64,000 bases of DNA, from the NCBI GenBank assembly GCA_021029095.1, contig JAJOHG010000009.1:496001-560000 (forward strand). Reading direction: 5' to 3'. The notes below the pieces were generated by a model. That model searched no databases, was not told where the DNA came from, and worked only from the letters and a program-made list of their open reading frames with translations. A program made the position numbers and the translations under genes. The number at the start of each line of letters is the position of its first letter. Position 1 is the stretch's first letter. This DNA is from Phellopilus nigrolimitatus. Its lineage: Eukaryota; Basidiomycota; Agaricomycetes; Hymenochaetales; Hymenochaetaceae. Positions 23,117-35,100 of the stretch are shown one piece after another.

Positions 23117-23851
23117 TCAACCAACCTCGTCCCTCTTCTGTCCTACCCCTCTGCCCCCCTGCTGTTGCGTTTTCTTCGGGCTCGCACCGGCGCCCGGGAC
23201 GCCTGGAAAGCCGCCGTCCTCGCGCGGGACGATGTCGATGAGGAAGTCGAACTGGTCCGACTTGCTCAGCGCCTTCGCGATGTCCGCGCGCGAGAGCGTG
23301 CGCCGCTTGTTCGCGTCCGCGACAATGAACGCGCGCGCGGTGATCTCAGATATGAAGACTGGCAAACATGGGTGGGTAAGGCAGGGCGCATGTCAAGGGA
23401 AAGGAGACCGGGCTGGACGTACTCTCGCATGCTTTGCAGAAGAGGATGGGAGCTAGACATGGGAAGGCCGGAAAGGCCATACCGACGCGTCGATTGAGCC
23501 TTTCTCGTATCGCGGGTAGTTTCAACAGATACAAAAGCGCAGACGCGTACCGTCAGCAGCGATCATCTAAACCAGAGAAAGCAAAACACGTTAATTGGGT
23601 TTGTTCAGCGCCTTCCTGTCGCTACTCTAGGATTCCGGGGGGAAAAAATACGAAACACACACGCGGGCACGCACCTTGACGTCCGGGTCGCTCTTCATGA
23701 CCTTCTTGATGCGCGCAAGCGGGAGGGGCGGGTGCCGGAAGTCGGGCGTCTCCTGCTCCGCGGTGTCGACCTGCCGCTGCCAGAACCCGCGCAGGAAGTC
23801 CGGCAGCAGGTCGCCTGGCTGCACGAAGGGCGTCGTCGGCGCGTCGTGCAT
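23117..23851 (-). CDS. HAP5: CCAAT-binding factor subunit NF-YC (HAP5)
   Basis: This encodes the histone-fold C subunit of the heterotrimeric CCAAT-box transcription factor, which pairs with NF-YB and recruits NF-YA. From MHDAPTTPF at 23851 the protein reads FLRGFWQRQVDTAE, then PPLPLARIKKVMKSDPDVK. It continues in a 16-nt exon (MIAAD), in APILFCKACE, and after one more intron in IFISEITARAFIVADANKRR and TLSRADIAKALSKSDQFDFL before a short Gly/Lys tail ending at 23117. All three junctions are GT-AG and restore the canonical histone-fold sequence exactly. The conserved core is complete. The start is uncertain: a CAG acceptor just upstream of the Met could join a further 5' exon. It lies tail-to-tail with GH43 copy 3 and upstream of MTAP on the same strand. 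Confidence 0.9.
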
Positions 23852-24155
23852 GTGCGCGTTGATCTGTGATGTCCGGCGTCTGAGGAAAGGGCGAACGAAG
23901 GGGACGAACGAAGGGGAGACGGAGAGTGCGTCGGCGCTTTCGGTAAACCGTAAACGCTGCGACGATCACTGACTGACCTGACGTAAGGTGTTGTCTTGCA
24001 ATTTGACTACATAAGCATGCTTGAGTCCCTCCCTTACCTTTTTTTCTTTTATAATTATAAAAATTATGATTCAGAAGTGAAAGTAGCACAGAGTTTACCC
24101 CAGCATAGTATAGGATTTCCAAAAATAAAAAACGATATACATTAATCTATCGCCT
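23852..24155. other. Intergenic stretch, HAP5 upstream region
   Basis: It contains the presumed HAP5 5' region on the minus strand and the 3' flank of the MTAP gene. A 5' exon of HAP5 could be hidden here, but I cannot place it. Confidence 0.4.
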
Positions 24156-25247
24156 TCACGAAAAGTAAGTCGGGAGCACAAAAGCTAGCTTTGCCCTGTC
24201 CTCATCCTTCTGCTGCTCCGGACGCACCATGATGGAGAATCTCATGGATCCCGCCTCCTCGGAAAGAATATCGCCGCTCTCCGCTGCATCGTGGAGGTCT
24301 GCAACAATGAGCTCCGTGACGCGACGCGACGTTTCAGCGTTGGTCTTGAGGGTCTTGAGGACGTCGGTAGCAGTCACAGCGTCGCTGTTCTCCCGCCACG
24401 AGTCGTAGTCAGTAGCCGTCGCGATGAGCGCGTAGCTGAGCTCTGCCTCGCGTGCGAGCTTCGCCTCGGGGAGCACGCTCATGTTGATGAGGTCGCCGCC
24501 CCACGACCTGTACATCTTGCTCTCCGCGCGCGTCGAAAACTGCGGGCCCTCCATGCACACGACCGTCTTCCCCGTGTGGAGATCGACGCCGCGGCCCTCG
24601 AGCGCCGTGCGCACGCGCGCCTCGAGGAACGCGATGAGCTTGTTCGCGAACGGGTCGCCGAACTGCGCGTGCGCGACGATGCCCGTGCCCTCGAAGAAGG
24701 ACGCGGGGCGCACGCCCTTCGTGCGGTCGATGATCTGGTCCGGCAGCACGAAATCTCCCGGTTTAATCTCCTCGCGCAGCGAGCCGACGGCGGAGAACGC
24801 GACAACGAGGCGCACGCCGAGGGACTTGAGCGCGGCGATGTTGGCGCGCACGGGCACGGCGGACGGGGAGATAGTGTGCCCGGGCCCGTGACGCGCGAGG
24901 AAGGCGACGAGAGTACCACCTGGAGCTCTAGCGATAGTAATGGGCGAGCTGGGCCTTCCCCATGGCTTTCAAAGATGCCATTCAGAAAAACTGAGGTGTT
25001 TTTTGCAGCAAAGAAAAACTCACCGTCTCCGGGTTCACCTGCTTGCTAGTATCGCAACTTGATCAGCTCATTTCGTTCCAAAGTCGCATTTTTGAACAAA
25101 CTTACACGGGGGTCAGATTGTCTAAGTTGTACAATCCGCTTCCGCCAATGATGCCGACCAGGACTGTTCGCAACCTCCATGAGCTCAATGTATGCAGTTG
25201 AAAGAATATAATTTAATACCTTTCTCTGTTGAGCTTTCCGCAGACAT
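24156..25247 (-). CDS. MEU1: S-methyl-5'-thioadenosine phosphorylase
   Basis: The enzyme phosphorolyses methylthioadenosine, the by-product of polyamine synthesis, to adenine and methylthioribose-1-phosphate in the methionine salvage pathway. Four exons join in frame: MSAESSTEK from 25247; [27 protein letters not shown]; then [17 protein letters not shown] to the stop at 24156. Signatures include the phosphate-binding GGSG near the N-terminus, [29 protein letters not shown], the SAVGSLREE loop, and the purine-site block [15 protein letters not shown] followed by [20 protein letters not shown]. Its length of about 300 residues fits the family. It is divergent from the PLP-synthase glutaminase gene, with about 350 bp between starts. 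Confidence 0.93.
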
Positions 25248-25596
25248 GAAGTTTCTCGTGGCTGTTCCAACTATCCCGCGCGTAAAAATTCTAAGAACCG
25301 TCGTGGCCGATGTCGAAGAACGACTTGGAGGTCCATCGTCTGCAGATCGATGCAGGTATGAGGAGATGCGTGACGCACGTTTTGAAATTTGTTTGAGTGC
25401 CGCATTTCTATATAAGGGGTATAAACTGAGGTAAGGCGTGACAGAAAACTTCCTCGAGAAAGTTTTTTTTTACTCCGGTCCGTCTCAAGCCCGCGCTCTC
25501 TGCACATCCATGACTCGGACTGCCAGCACAACCGCTGTTCACTACCAGGCTCTCGCAGAGGAGCCTCCAAACTCGTGAAGAATTTCGGTGTGTAGA
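25248..25596. promoter_or_regulatory. Divergent promoter between MTAP and PLP-synthase glutaminase genes
   Basis: The 349-bp interval separates two outward-facing start codons. On the plus strand CTATATAAGGGGTATAAACT near 25408-25428 provides a TATA candidate for the gene at 25597. A GATGCGTGACGCACG palindrome (CRE/bZIP-like) lies near 25366-25380. No separate TATA is obvious on the MTAP side. Confidence 0.6.
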
Positions 25597-26575
25597 ATGC
25601 CGCAGAACGATGCTATCATTATTGGTATCTTAGGTACGTCGTACTTTGTTTTGTTCTGACGACACGCAAGTCCATTCTAATTCGTTTCGACCCGATAGCA
25701 ATGCAAGGCGCATTTGCGGAGCATCAGATTATGCTTCAGAAGGTCCGCGTCTCAAGGCCGATCCAGATAGTCCTCATCCGCCAAGTTGAAGACCTTAATC
25801 GGTGTGACGGGCTCGTCATCCCAGGAGGCGGTGCGTATTTCGCCAGCCATGCTTCTCATCCCGGGTCCTCATTCAAATTACGGATATCTTAGAGTCGACG
25901 ACGATTGCTCTCCTTGCGCGTCTTGCGGGTCTCACCGAGCCACTCCGAGAATTTCTGCAGAAGAAGCCGGTGTGGGGGACGTGCGCCGGCGCGATCCTGC
26001 TGTCACAGGCGGCGGAGGGGATGAAGAACGGCGGGCAGGAGCTGCTGGGTGGTGTAGATGTCAAGACTGCGAGAAACGGATGGGGATCGCAGGTGAGTAC
26101 TTTAAACGCGGGTTCTGAGCGAATCTGCTATATGCTGAGCTATATCCGTAGGTTGAGTCCTTCGAAGCACCACTTTTTGTTGAGAGCCTCCGCGAGCCAA
26201 ACCGCCCCTTTACCGGCGTCTTTATCCGTGCACCCGTACGTTCGGCCCATCTATCCCGTGTACAAACACATCTCAACGAGGCTTTTTTTTTTGCTATAGG
26301 TCATCCTCGACGTGTCGCCCTCCGCGCTCTCCCCGCCCGTGCAGATCCTCGCACGGCTCTCCGCGGCTCTCCTTCCGCGCGGGCAACAGCTCATCGCTGT
26401 GGACGAGGATGACACGGACCCTCGTGACGCGCGCACGGTCGTCGCGCTGCGCCAGGGCCGGCACCTGCTCACGACGTTCCACCCGGAGCTCACGAAGGAC
26501 GACCGCTTCCATGAGTTCTTCGTGAAGGAGTGCGTGCTGCCCTCGCTAGAGACGTCGAAAGCAATTGCATCATAG
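25597..26575 (+). CDS. SNO1: Pyridoxal 5'-phosphate synthase glutaminase subunit (PdxT/SNO family)
   Basis: This class-I glutamine amidotransferase supplies ammonia to the PdxS/SNZ subunit for vitamin B6 synthesis. Five exons are visible: [29 protein letters not shown] to [23 protein letters not shown] to [21 protein letters not shown] with FTGVFIRAP; and [10 protein letters not shown] to the end at 26575. The catalytic Cys is in GTCAGAILL, and the His-Glu pair is in TTFHPELT. The IPGG|ESTT junction is restored exactly by removing the intron that starts GTGCGT. A longer-than-bacterial insert ([15 protein letters not shown]) is seen, which I believe fungal members also have. The partner SNZ gene is not in the window. 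Confidence 0.93.
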
Positions 26576-27181
26576 AGTGCTTGGAATTCCTGTGTGTGTG
26601 ATTGATAAATTATCTCGTGTCTCTGTGCTTTTGGGATCTTGCATATAATCTACTGTGCCCTTGTCTAGAGAAAACATGGAAGCGGCTGTATGTGTACTTA
26701 GATGATCTTCTGTTCTTAAGGATTTTGTTTATAAATGTATTCTAGCGGATCTCTTGTGTGAACTGGTCCCGCTACTAATTTGTACATCTCGATAGCCAAC
26801 TTCTTTCATTTCGCTAAGTCCACCATATGTAAAACACACTTAGTAACGAGCTCGGACGACTCACGTCACTTCGGTGCGACCGCTGGTGACTAAGAACTCG
26901 GGAGGAGATTGTCTATCTGCCATTCCGGAGAACAGGCCATCTTGTTCCAGATCAAATTACTCGGTCCTTTGGTGTCCGCCTCGTCATCAGCCCGGGCTCC
27001 GAGCAGAGATTGTGGTCTCATCCATAACTTCGACAAACTCCGTTCGGTTTCTCTTCAACTTGGAGATTGAAGGCCCTCCAATCATTGTACTCGCGTGCAA
27101 CTTATCAGGTTGAATCCTAATATTTTACTCGTCTCTAAACCTCTCGTCTTCCTGGCTGTTTGACTCTTCTTCTCTTTAAAT
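26576..27181. other. Intergenic stretch
   Basis: This contains the 3' flank of the glutaminase gene and the presumed promoter of the epoxide hydrolase gene. No coding frame is recognised. Confidence 0.4.
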
Positions 27182-28869
27182 ATGAGGATTCTTCTGAAAA
27201 TGCATCCGATGCTCTCGAGTCTCTCCCTGCTCTGTACTCTCATCGTTCCGTCCCTATCATCAGACTCCGCTGTCTCTGCCTTAAAGCCTTTCCATCCTGA
27301 TTCGTTTCCAAAAAATGTGGCAAATTGCAAGGCTATCAATCGACATGAAGGAGTAGAGAAAGACATTCAAATCCGTGCGTCTTTTCTTATTTGGCTGTAG
27401 GGTGCTTTCTGACATTGAGAGGACTTGCAGAATACGTTGAAGTGAACTCGCTCGCGTCGAAAACGATCGTAATGGTGCACGGATGGCCTGGTCTCTGGAC
27501 CAATTGGGCGCACCAGATTCTTGAATTTCAAGTAAGAGAATAAAGATATAAAGCTGTACTATCCGAAAGGATGCTAAGTAAACTCACGCTTTTGATTTTT
27601 AGGACGATTACCACATCATCGCGCCCGACCAGCGCGGGTTTGGTGCGTCCACGCACCCGGGCGACGTAGAAGCGTCGGGAACGATGGGTGACCTTGTGGC
27701 CGATTTGGTGTGTGTACTCAAAGATACAGGTGTAAACAACGCGATCTGCCTCGGGTTCGTCAAAGCTTCCTCCTTCAAATCATCACAAATCTAATCTCTA
27801 TCCTGTGCAGTCATGATTGGGGCGCACAAGTATGCTGGGAAGCCGCACGGATGCGGCCTGACATTTTCGAGGCTGTCGCAACAGCGGTCCTACCCGTAAG
27901 CGCATGTCGTCTGTGTTGTCTGGTAGAAAATAACCTTCGTGCTAATTTTATCTTTCAGTATATCCAGGCAAGCGGCCCTTTCACGCCCACTTCTGCGCTC
28001 GTTGGCGTCCTTCCGCGCCTAGCGTACCAACTCTACTTCCAGGATCAGACGGCGACGGCGATAGAAGAGCTGGATAAGGACGTGAGGAAGAGTCTGCGGG
28101 CAGTGTACCGAAGCGTCGAGAGCCCGCCGCCAGACGCGTTCTTGAAGAGCACAGATTCATTTTTGGAGGCGTACGGAGATGCAGAGGTAGATATCCTTTT
28201 CTTTTTCCATGTCTGCTTCATCTTGTTGACAACTTGTTTTACTTGTGACAAGATCGAAGCGATTCCGTATATGACGAAAGAAGAGGAAGACTACCTCGTC
28301 GAGCAGTACTCTATCCAGGGCTTTAAAAACAGTATGTTACGCATACCGACTTCGTCCATTTCGCTTTTTTGACCTATATGTCTTTACCGCAATTCTCATA
28401 AACCCAGCTCTGCAGTTCTACACACATACTGTACAGTCCTTTTCCATTTATTCATTCTTCGTGTGCTCACAAACGCAATAGAACCGCTATGCAGCATGGG
28501 AGCTGGATCACACGCAGGCGAACTACACGATTCACCAGCCTGCGCTCTCAATCTTGCCGACACGCGACCCTGTCGCGGACTGGGCGGCGGCTGCGAAGGT
28601 CCTGGGCTCGGCGAAGTTTGTCCCGAATCTTGCTACCGAGGTCAGTCCGCCTTACCGTTGTCCAACGTTAACCTGTCTTCATACGGATCGCGCCTTGAAC
28701 CTTGCAGACACTACCAACGGCACACTGGATCCAGCTCGAGAAGCCTGTCGAGTTCAACGCGATGCTGCGAAAGTGGCTCGACGCGCTTCCGATCTCTGGA
28801 GACAGTCAAACGGCAGAGAAAACAGCGGAAACAGAGACGGAGCAGAAGCATTTTGTTGATGAACTCTAG
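27182..28869 (+). CDS. Secreted alpha/beta-hydrolase, epoxide hydrolase-like
   Basis: The first 27 residues form a signal peptide (LSSLSLLCTLIVPSLSS). The mature enzyme has the alpha/beta-hydrolase order: VMVHGWPGLWTNW (oxyanion HGWP); IIAPDQRGFGAST; GHDWGAQ with the candidate nucleophile Asp; a helical cap with YMTKEEEDYLVEQY; and AHWIQLEKP with the candidate His. Introns are numerous. A 23-nt exon (TLQFYTHT) before NRYAAWELDH restores the frame, and the GLGHDWG junction uses a weak GTTCGT donor. The stop is at 28867-28869. It is the first gene of the EH-SDR-P450 array and the only complete EH in it. Substrate is unknown; haloalkane dehalogenase-like chemistry is possible but less likely. 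Confidence 0.85.
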
Positions 28870-29390
28870 CTGGCCCATAAGAAGTGAAAGACGTCCTTGG
28901 TACCGGCTGTTTGGCTTCTGGCTTCTATTGCCTCATCATGTATTTCTTGGAATGTTGTCCTACTGTCGATAGTGCGTGCACGAAGCCTACTATGCAACGG
29001 TAGTGTTCTATTGTTCTTGCTCAGCCAATTGTCGGCGTATGCGCCGAAGCAGCACCGGGAGCTGATTAATGCGATGAGGTTACTCTGTCGCTTACAAACG
29101 TTCATATATATGTTGCGCATGATCGCGCCATATTCCGTTAAACATGATTACTGTGTTGTGGCTGTACAGCGCCATTTCTTAAGCGCACCTATGTTACACG
29201 TTGAGTACAGAGTGGTCCTTTCCTGATTTGTACTCCCCACTAGGCTGGTTTCCGACGAGCTCGACATACCCATAAGAGCCAAGCACATAGATACCCCATC
29301 CCTTGGCAAGATTGAATGTGTGTGTTGCTCAGCAAGTGCTGAGTGGGCAGCTACTTTAGTAATGATCCCTGTACATGTACATGCCAGTAC
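28870..29390. other. Duplicated spacer between EH and SDR1
   Basis: The block GATAGTGCGTGCACGA, CCAATTGTCGGCGTA and GGGAGCTGATTAATGCGATG recurs near 35245-35365 and 50405-50515. It therefore belongs to the amplified unit. No gene is recognised. Confidence 0.6.
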
Positions 29391-29556
29391 GGTAGCTCAT
29401 GCAGCTGTCTGAGTTGGTGCCCGCACGGCTGGCGGTTAGGTAGGAGACGCAAGGGTATATAAGGCGGAAGCAAGTTCATAAGACAGGTCATTAAGCACCT
29501 GCATATTTTAAACCCAAGACCAACCGCTCGACATCCACATACTCTAGCAAAGCACA
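29391..29556 (+). promoter_or_regulatory. Promoter of SDR1
   Basis: GCTCATGCAGCTGTCTGAGT is followed by GGTATATAAGG at 29454-29464, about 95 bp before the ATG. The same block precedes SDR2 and SDR3 at the same distance. Confidence 0.75.
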
Positions 29557-30553
29557 ATGGCAACACTCGAGGGAAAGAAAATCGCAGTCGTTGGTGGGTC
29601 GTCTGGCATCGGTTACGCCGTCGCAAAGGCCTCCTTGCTCTCGCTTGCCCACCACGTTATCATCGGCTCGTCCTCTCAGGCGAAGGTGGAAGCTGCAGTT
29701 TCCAGAATCCAAGCTGAGCTTTCGGGCAAGGTCGTCAAGGGGACGATTTCGGGTGAGGTCATCAATGCGAGGGACTCGGCTTCCGTGAAAGCCTTCTTCG
29801 AGAAGGTTGGCGAGATCGACCATTTGGTTTGGAGCAGCGGAGATTCGCTGCCAATAGGCTTCTTAGACGTGGATTTAGACCAGCGTAAAGGTCCGTTTGA
29901 TAATTTCTGGATATCGTTAAAACTGACCTATTTGCTGACTCCAAACGTAAACAGACGTATTTGATGTACAGTTCTGGGGTGCAGCCGTGGCTGCACAGAC
30001 AGCAAAGATCAACGAAGGAGGATCTATCACATTCACGATTGGTGAGTTGGCGAAAATGCATACCGTCTGCGATTATATAGAGATTTGGCTAACATTGGCT
30101 TCCAGGTGCGGCGCTCAGCAAGCCACATTCCGGATGGTCCTTGGTAGCTAGCATCGCTGGTGCAGTAGACGGTCTCACTCGGGGGCTGGCGGTAGATCTA
30201 GCCCCGATCCGCGTGAACGTCGTCAGTCCTGGGGTCGTTGATACGGAGGTAAGCTTGTTTCATGAATAACATTCCTTACCGATGCTACATGCTTATATTC
30301 CCTTTAACCTGGTGAAGCTTTGGGACTCGTTGGCGCCTGACGCCAAAAAGCAAATGATCGAGGCGACTGCGGAATCGCTTCTCGTGAAGCACGTCGCTGG
30401 CCCCGACGAGATAGCCGAAGCCTATACATTCTTGATGAAGTAAGCTCTATAACTCATGCTGAATTTCAATATAGATGCTAAGATATGGTCAATAGGTGTG
30501 CGTACATCACAGGGAAAAGGCTTGAGGTGGACGGCGGCATGCTACTTGCGTAG
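29557..30553 (+). CDS. Short-chain dehydrogenase/reductase-like protein, SDR1
   Basis: The product is a Rossmann-fold protein of about 250 residues. Exons give VVGGSSGIGYAVAKASL (nucleotide-binding GGSSGIG), IDHLVWSSGDSLP, DVFDVQFWGAAVAAQTAK, SITFTIG, then AALSKPHSGWSLVASIAGAV with DGLTRGLAVDLAPIRVNVVS, LWDSLAPDAKKQM and VKHVAGPDEIAEAYTFLM, ending CAYITGKRLEVDGGMLLA. The exon-1 junction CAGCGTAAAG|GT joins to ACGTATTTG. Aligning GAVDGLTR with the classical KAAVEGLTR places Val and Ala where the catalytic Tyr and Lys of YxxxK normally sit. Cofactor binding is therefore likely, but classical SDR catalysis is doubtful. SDR1 is near-identical to SDR3 and sits upstream of P450-1. Confidence 0.87.
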
Positions 30554-31918
30554 TTGAACGCATACTTCGTGAAACAACAGGAAGCGCTGGGTTTGCATAG
30601 AGAGATCCATATTCTGTATGAGTCAGTAGTAATCAATCAATGAGAAAAAAGTCGGAAGATTAGGAACAGCGGATGTTACGCAAACTTACAATTGCATGAG
30701 TGGTCATTACTCCAAAAGTGGCTACATTGTATCAGCTCGAAGGATGAAGAATTGAATGAAAACATAAATGTCAGTCGTTAGGAAGAGCAGTGAGATGGTG
30801 AGATGGACAATTCGATTTTCTTGTGCGCAGGCTCATCAGTCATCTAGTAGTAGTACATCTACTGATAACACAATATCACGTGCTGCCTCATAACAAGCAT
30901 ATTACATAAGCCTTTATGTTCAGTTCCTCCGGACGAGTCGACTGTGCATTGGCCTTGTTCCCGGGCACTTTTGACCAGGAGATCGGTCAGATTGTCACTA
31001 CATCGTGCCAGCGTCTTCTAAACGAGCGGGGTTTCTGGCGACTTTACGAGGGGCAGCTCGCATCGCATCACAACCTCAATGGGCCAATTTGAACACGATG
31101 ACCGCTTCTGACCGTTTCTGAGCCTCTCCGTGTGCTTCTTCCAAAAAAGTTCTTGTCCTGCGCTTATGTCTCTTTCAAGTTATCTATGCGTGCCGGTAGT
31201 CTTCTTTCCGTAGAAGCTGCGGTGACTTTTATCATGATATAAGATTCCTAACTCGGATGTCTCCTACATGCATGGAGTGTTGTAAAACCCGGTTGTCTTC
31301 GTCCCTGCGATACGAACTATGGCGGTACTGGTGTAAGATAGCGTTTGTGGGAACATCGACTCTGCCAGGACTGTAAGTGATGTCGCAAGAACTTTACTGA
31401 GTCTTCGTATTACAGTAAAAAGAACCAGGCGAAGGCGATATCGATGGCCGACGAAGTCGTGTTTTGCGGGCACAATTCTCTCGTTCATGCGGGGACAACT
31501 ATTCTAAAAGGACACTTCTCGTGGCTATTTATAACTGCGCTCCCGTACTGATTATTCCGGGGAAAAAATAGGGGGGGGGGGTCTATGTCGACCTGGTAAT
31601 ACTCCGGAAACACCATGTTACGTACTAATCAAAGTCAGTGTGTCTAGGTACGTACGACTCATTTGTTTACAGCTTGGACAACAAGGACCATTTGATACTG
31701 TGATGCGACATTTCATTCACTTCAATATTTTTTACAGTCTTCGACTGGTTCTCCGGATAAAAGGAAAATGCAGATGATCTCAAGCCTAATCCTGCTGCCA
31801 AGACTGCCTGTCTAGTTTGCATTCTCACCGGGAAGTGCTTCGCTGCGAAACGGACATCGGACATTGCGATTCGTCGCCCTTCTTTGCTATCGAGCACGCT
31901 TCGTTGTTCCCATGCAGC
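30554..31918. other. Duplicated SDR1-P450-1 spacer
   Basis: The spacer shares long blocks with 51980-52850 and 53450-53817, for example GGTCAGATTGTCACTACATC, CGTGCCAGCGTC and CATCGGACATTGCGATTCGT. A TA at 31550-31551 (CCCGTACTGATT) corresponds to the target site where a MITE has inserted between SDR3 and P450-3. Small frames here look non-coding. Confidence 0.6.
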
Positions 31919-32083
31919 GAGTAATATGAGCTGACAGAGCGGGCCTTTTCCCCCTTCTCACAGACGGATGGACGGACGCTGTGTCTGTAACGCTCTGATC
32001 AACAATAACAGGAGAAGAGTATATTAATACACTATGTCTCGTCACTTCCAGCTTTGTCTAGTATTTGAGTCTCAAATACAGCC
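31919..32083 (+). promoter_or_regulatory. Promoter of P450-1
   Basis: TAATATGAGCTGACAG at 31922-31937, then CGCTCTGATCAACA and AGTATATTAATAC at 32018-32031, precede the ATG by about 60 bp. All three words recur in the other P450 copies of the array. Confidence 0.7.
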
Positions 32084-34526
32084 ATGATTATCTCCAATTC
32101 TACTGCTCAAGTGTTCGCCGTCGTCTTGGGCACGTATGCGCTTTGGCGCGTCCTAAAAAATTTCTTTGTCAAGACTCCGTTGTCGAACATCCCCGGCCCA
32201 CCCAAAGCATCGTGGCTGAAGGGTGCGTATTTCGTGTTCAAGTGCTGGGACTAGCCTTACGCGGTATTTGAGCAGGTAATTTCGATCAAGTTTATAGTAA
32301 CAATGGATGGGAATTCCACCGTAAGCTGTATGAGGATTACGGTGGTGCTGTCAGAGTGGACATGATGTTGGGAGTGAGTCGAAGCATTTCGCCGCGAATT
32401 CTGAATTCTGAAATCAACTGTGTATAGGATGAACAACTTTTCGTTTCTGATCCGCTTGCGCTGCACCACATACTCGTCAAGGACCAGTACGTCTTCGAAG
32501 AAACGGATCCATTTTTGATGTGAGTCAGGGCATTACTTACCTTTCGAACACAATCTCATGAAAAACTGCTATTCAGGTCTAACAGGTTGTTCTTCGGGAA
32601 GAGCCTTTTGTCAACTCTTGGTGAGTGTGGCTCTCCGTGATGCAACGAATTAGTGCAAACAACAACCCATCCCGCTTCACAGGCGAGGAGCATAAGAAAC
32701 AGCGCAAGATGCTCAACCCTGTATTTTCCCTAAAACATATGCGCGAACTGATTCCAGTCTTCCATCCGATTGCTCACAAGGTGCACTATTCTTATCATTC
32801 TTTGGGATTTATCCTGAAGGTGAACCTGACCTACCCTAATCTCTATATTTTCTGTGCGTTTTGTGAGTAGTTGCAAACGGTGCTCGAGCGTGAAGTCTCC
32901 AAAGGGGAAGAACATATTGACGTCATGATGTGGGTGTCTCGCGCCGCGCTCGAATACATTGGTCAGGGCGGGCTTGGCTACTCATTCGACGCGCTCGACG
33001 AGCAAAAGACTAATAAGTATAGCGAGTCACTGAAGAACTTTCTGTGCGCCGCTTTATTCATATATTTTGGTTGTGACCTTGAGCTGACGAAATCGAACTG
33101 ACTGCCTTTTCATTCTATGTCTGTAACGCATGCACAGCCGTGTTTTCTTTCGCCTCAGCTTTATACGCGTGTATCTACCTTGGCTCGTCAAGCTCGGCTC
33201 GCCAGAGTTCCGTCGTCGGGCATTGAATATACTAAACCACATTCCATCGTTTCGCCCAATCAAAGAGCTCACAGAGTTCACGGACTTGATCGAGGGATGC
33301 TCGCGCGGGATCCTCAAAGGAAAGCAACAGGCACTCGCGAAGGGTGACGAGGCAATGCAGAAGCAGGTTGGAGCGGGGAAGGATATCATGAGCGTGCTTC
33401 GTACGCATCTCTGCTTGAAATTACCGAGATTCATTCATCTGAAAGGGAGGATAATTAGTCAAAGCGACAGATGGAGCCGATGGAAGCAGCCTACCTGAAT
33501 CGGAGCTTCTTGCACACATGAGGTTCGCTGTCTTTTGCCACCTCAGGACTGAATGACCTCGATTATTTACGCCGCTATTTCAGCACATTCATTTTCGCTG
33601 GGCATGACACGACGACAAGCGCAATAAGCCGCACGCTCGACGTCCTGTCTCATCGGCCTGACGTGCAGTCGCGGCTGCGAGAGGAGGTGACCGCGGCGCG
33701 CAAGAAGCGCGGCGGTACCGATCTCGACTACGATGCTCTTATGAGCCTGCCGTATCTCGACGCCGTGTGCCGCGAGACGCTGCGCGTTTTCCCGCCTGCG
33801 ACACAAGTCGACCGCATGTATGTTGCCATACCTTCGGTTAAGCTCCTATTTACATAACTCACATGGCTTTGAAGAACAAAGAAGGATGTCGTCCTTCCGC
33901 TTGCCTTTCCTCTCCGACCCGGGGATGGGAAGGCCGAGATTAAGGAAATCCCGCTCAAGAAAAAGACCACTGTCATCGTTTCGATCTTGGGCGCAAACCG
34001 GAGTAAGGCAATCTGGGGCAACGATGCGAACGAGTGGAAGCCGGAGCGTTGGCTTCAGCCGCTGCCGGAGAGCGTAGCAACAGCGCACCTCCCGGGTGTA
34101 TATTCGCAGATGTGCGTATGCTTCCAATACTTTTGCATTCTAGCAGGAGCACCCAACTTAAATTTTTTTGATGCTTTATTAAATAGGATGACGTTTCTAG
34201 GAGGTGGGAGGGCATGCATGTGCGCAAACATAAATTTCATGTTTTGTTTCTGTCGACTTACTATGATTTTGCTGTAGCGGGTTTAAATTTTCTGAGATGG
34301 AATTGAGTGAGTCGTACATCTCCTTTCTTCGACGTCAGAATATCGTAACTCAACTCGCTTTCTCACAGAACTGGTCCTGTCCGTGCTCTTGGAGAAATTT
34401 GTCTTTGCACCCGGACCAGAGATCGAATGGGAGATGGGCGCCTTGCATTCGCCTGTCCTCAAGAACTCAGAAGACAGGTCCCAACAGCTTCCCTTGAAGG
34501 TGACGCTTGCCAACGGCAAATGTTGA
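32084..34526 (+). CDS. Cytochrome P450 monooxygenase, P450-1
   Basis: This is a membrane-anchored microsomal P450 of about 540 residues spread over about 13 exons. The N-terminus (MIISNSTAQVFAVVLGTYAL) is a membrane anchor followed by PGPPKASWLKG. Further landmarks are NFDQVYSNNGWEFHRKLYED, HKKQRKMLNPVFSLKHMREL, TFIFAGHDTTTSAI (I-helix proton-relay motif), CRETLRVFPP (ExxR), NEWKPERWLQ (PERW) and FLGGGRACI joined to GFKFSEMEL (heme-Cys motif FxxGxRxCxG). Every key motif is intact, and the inferred splice junctions keep frame. The exact CYP family is not assigned. It is closest to P450-4, including 200 bp of shared 3' flank. Confidence 0.9.
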
Positions 34527-35100
34527 TGGTTTATTCCCTTTGCTGAGGGAATCTGAAGAACACGGAAATTGTTGTACTGTACTTGTTTTTGTCCTAACAA
34601 TCGGCAAAATTGAAAATGAAACTCGAAGTGTATTAGATTAGGGCGGGTTGAGCAATCAGAATTGTTTTGACCTATGAATGAGATCGAAAGAAAAATGGTA
34701 GACAAGTGTGGCTTGATTTACATACAGTGAAATCTTACGTAATAGTCAGGGCTAAGTACAAGCTGATAAATATCTGTTTCTCTCAAGAGTCGATGAAGTT
34801 CCTTCAAAGGACTTAAAAGTCTGCTCGCCCTCAGGGGAACAACTGTTGAAGGCACTACTAGTACGGATCAAGGATTTGAGGGGTGGAGTGATAATTAGGA
34901 GGCTTCCACCAATCCAAACTCCAGAATCCTATTCAATTCTAGATCCGTTGTTCGGCCATGATCCGTCGTTCGTACGACGTACATAATGGAGGATTTGTAC
35001 CTGTGAACAGCAATAATTAATTCTGATCTAGTATAATGGCACATGCTAGCTCCATATATCGACGCATATTCGTGGATAATGTTTAGCCGTAATACGGATG
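34527..35100. other. P450-1 3' flank and unassigned sequence
   Basis: The first 200 bp or so are shared with the P450-4 downstream region (TTGATGGTTT, CCCTTTGCTGAGGGAATCTG). The rest is unassigned, and no gene is recognised. Confidence 0.5.

Noticed and set aside
24291..25049. 252-codon plus-strand frame opposite the MTAP gene
   Set aside because: It is the antisense shadow of a strongly supported gene, and its Arg/Ala-rich composition is typical of a GC-rich complement.
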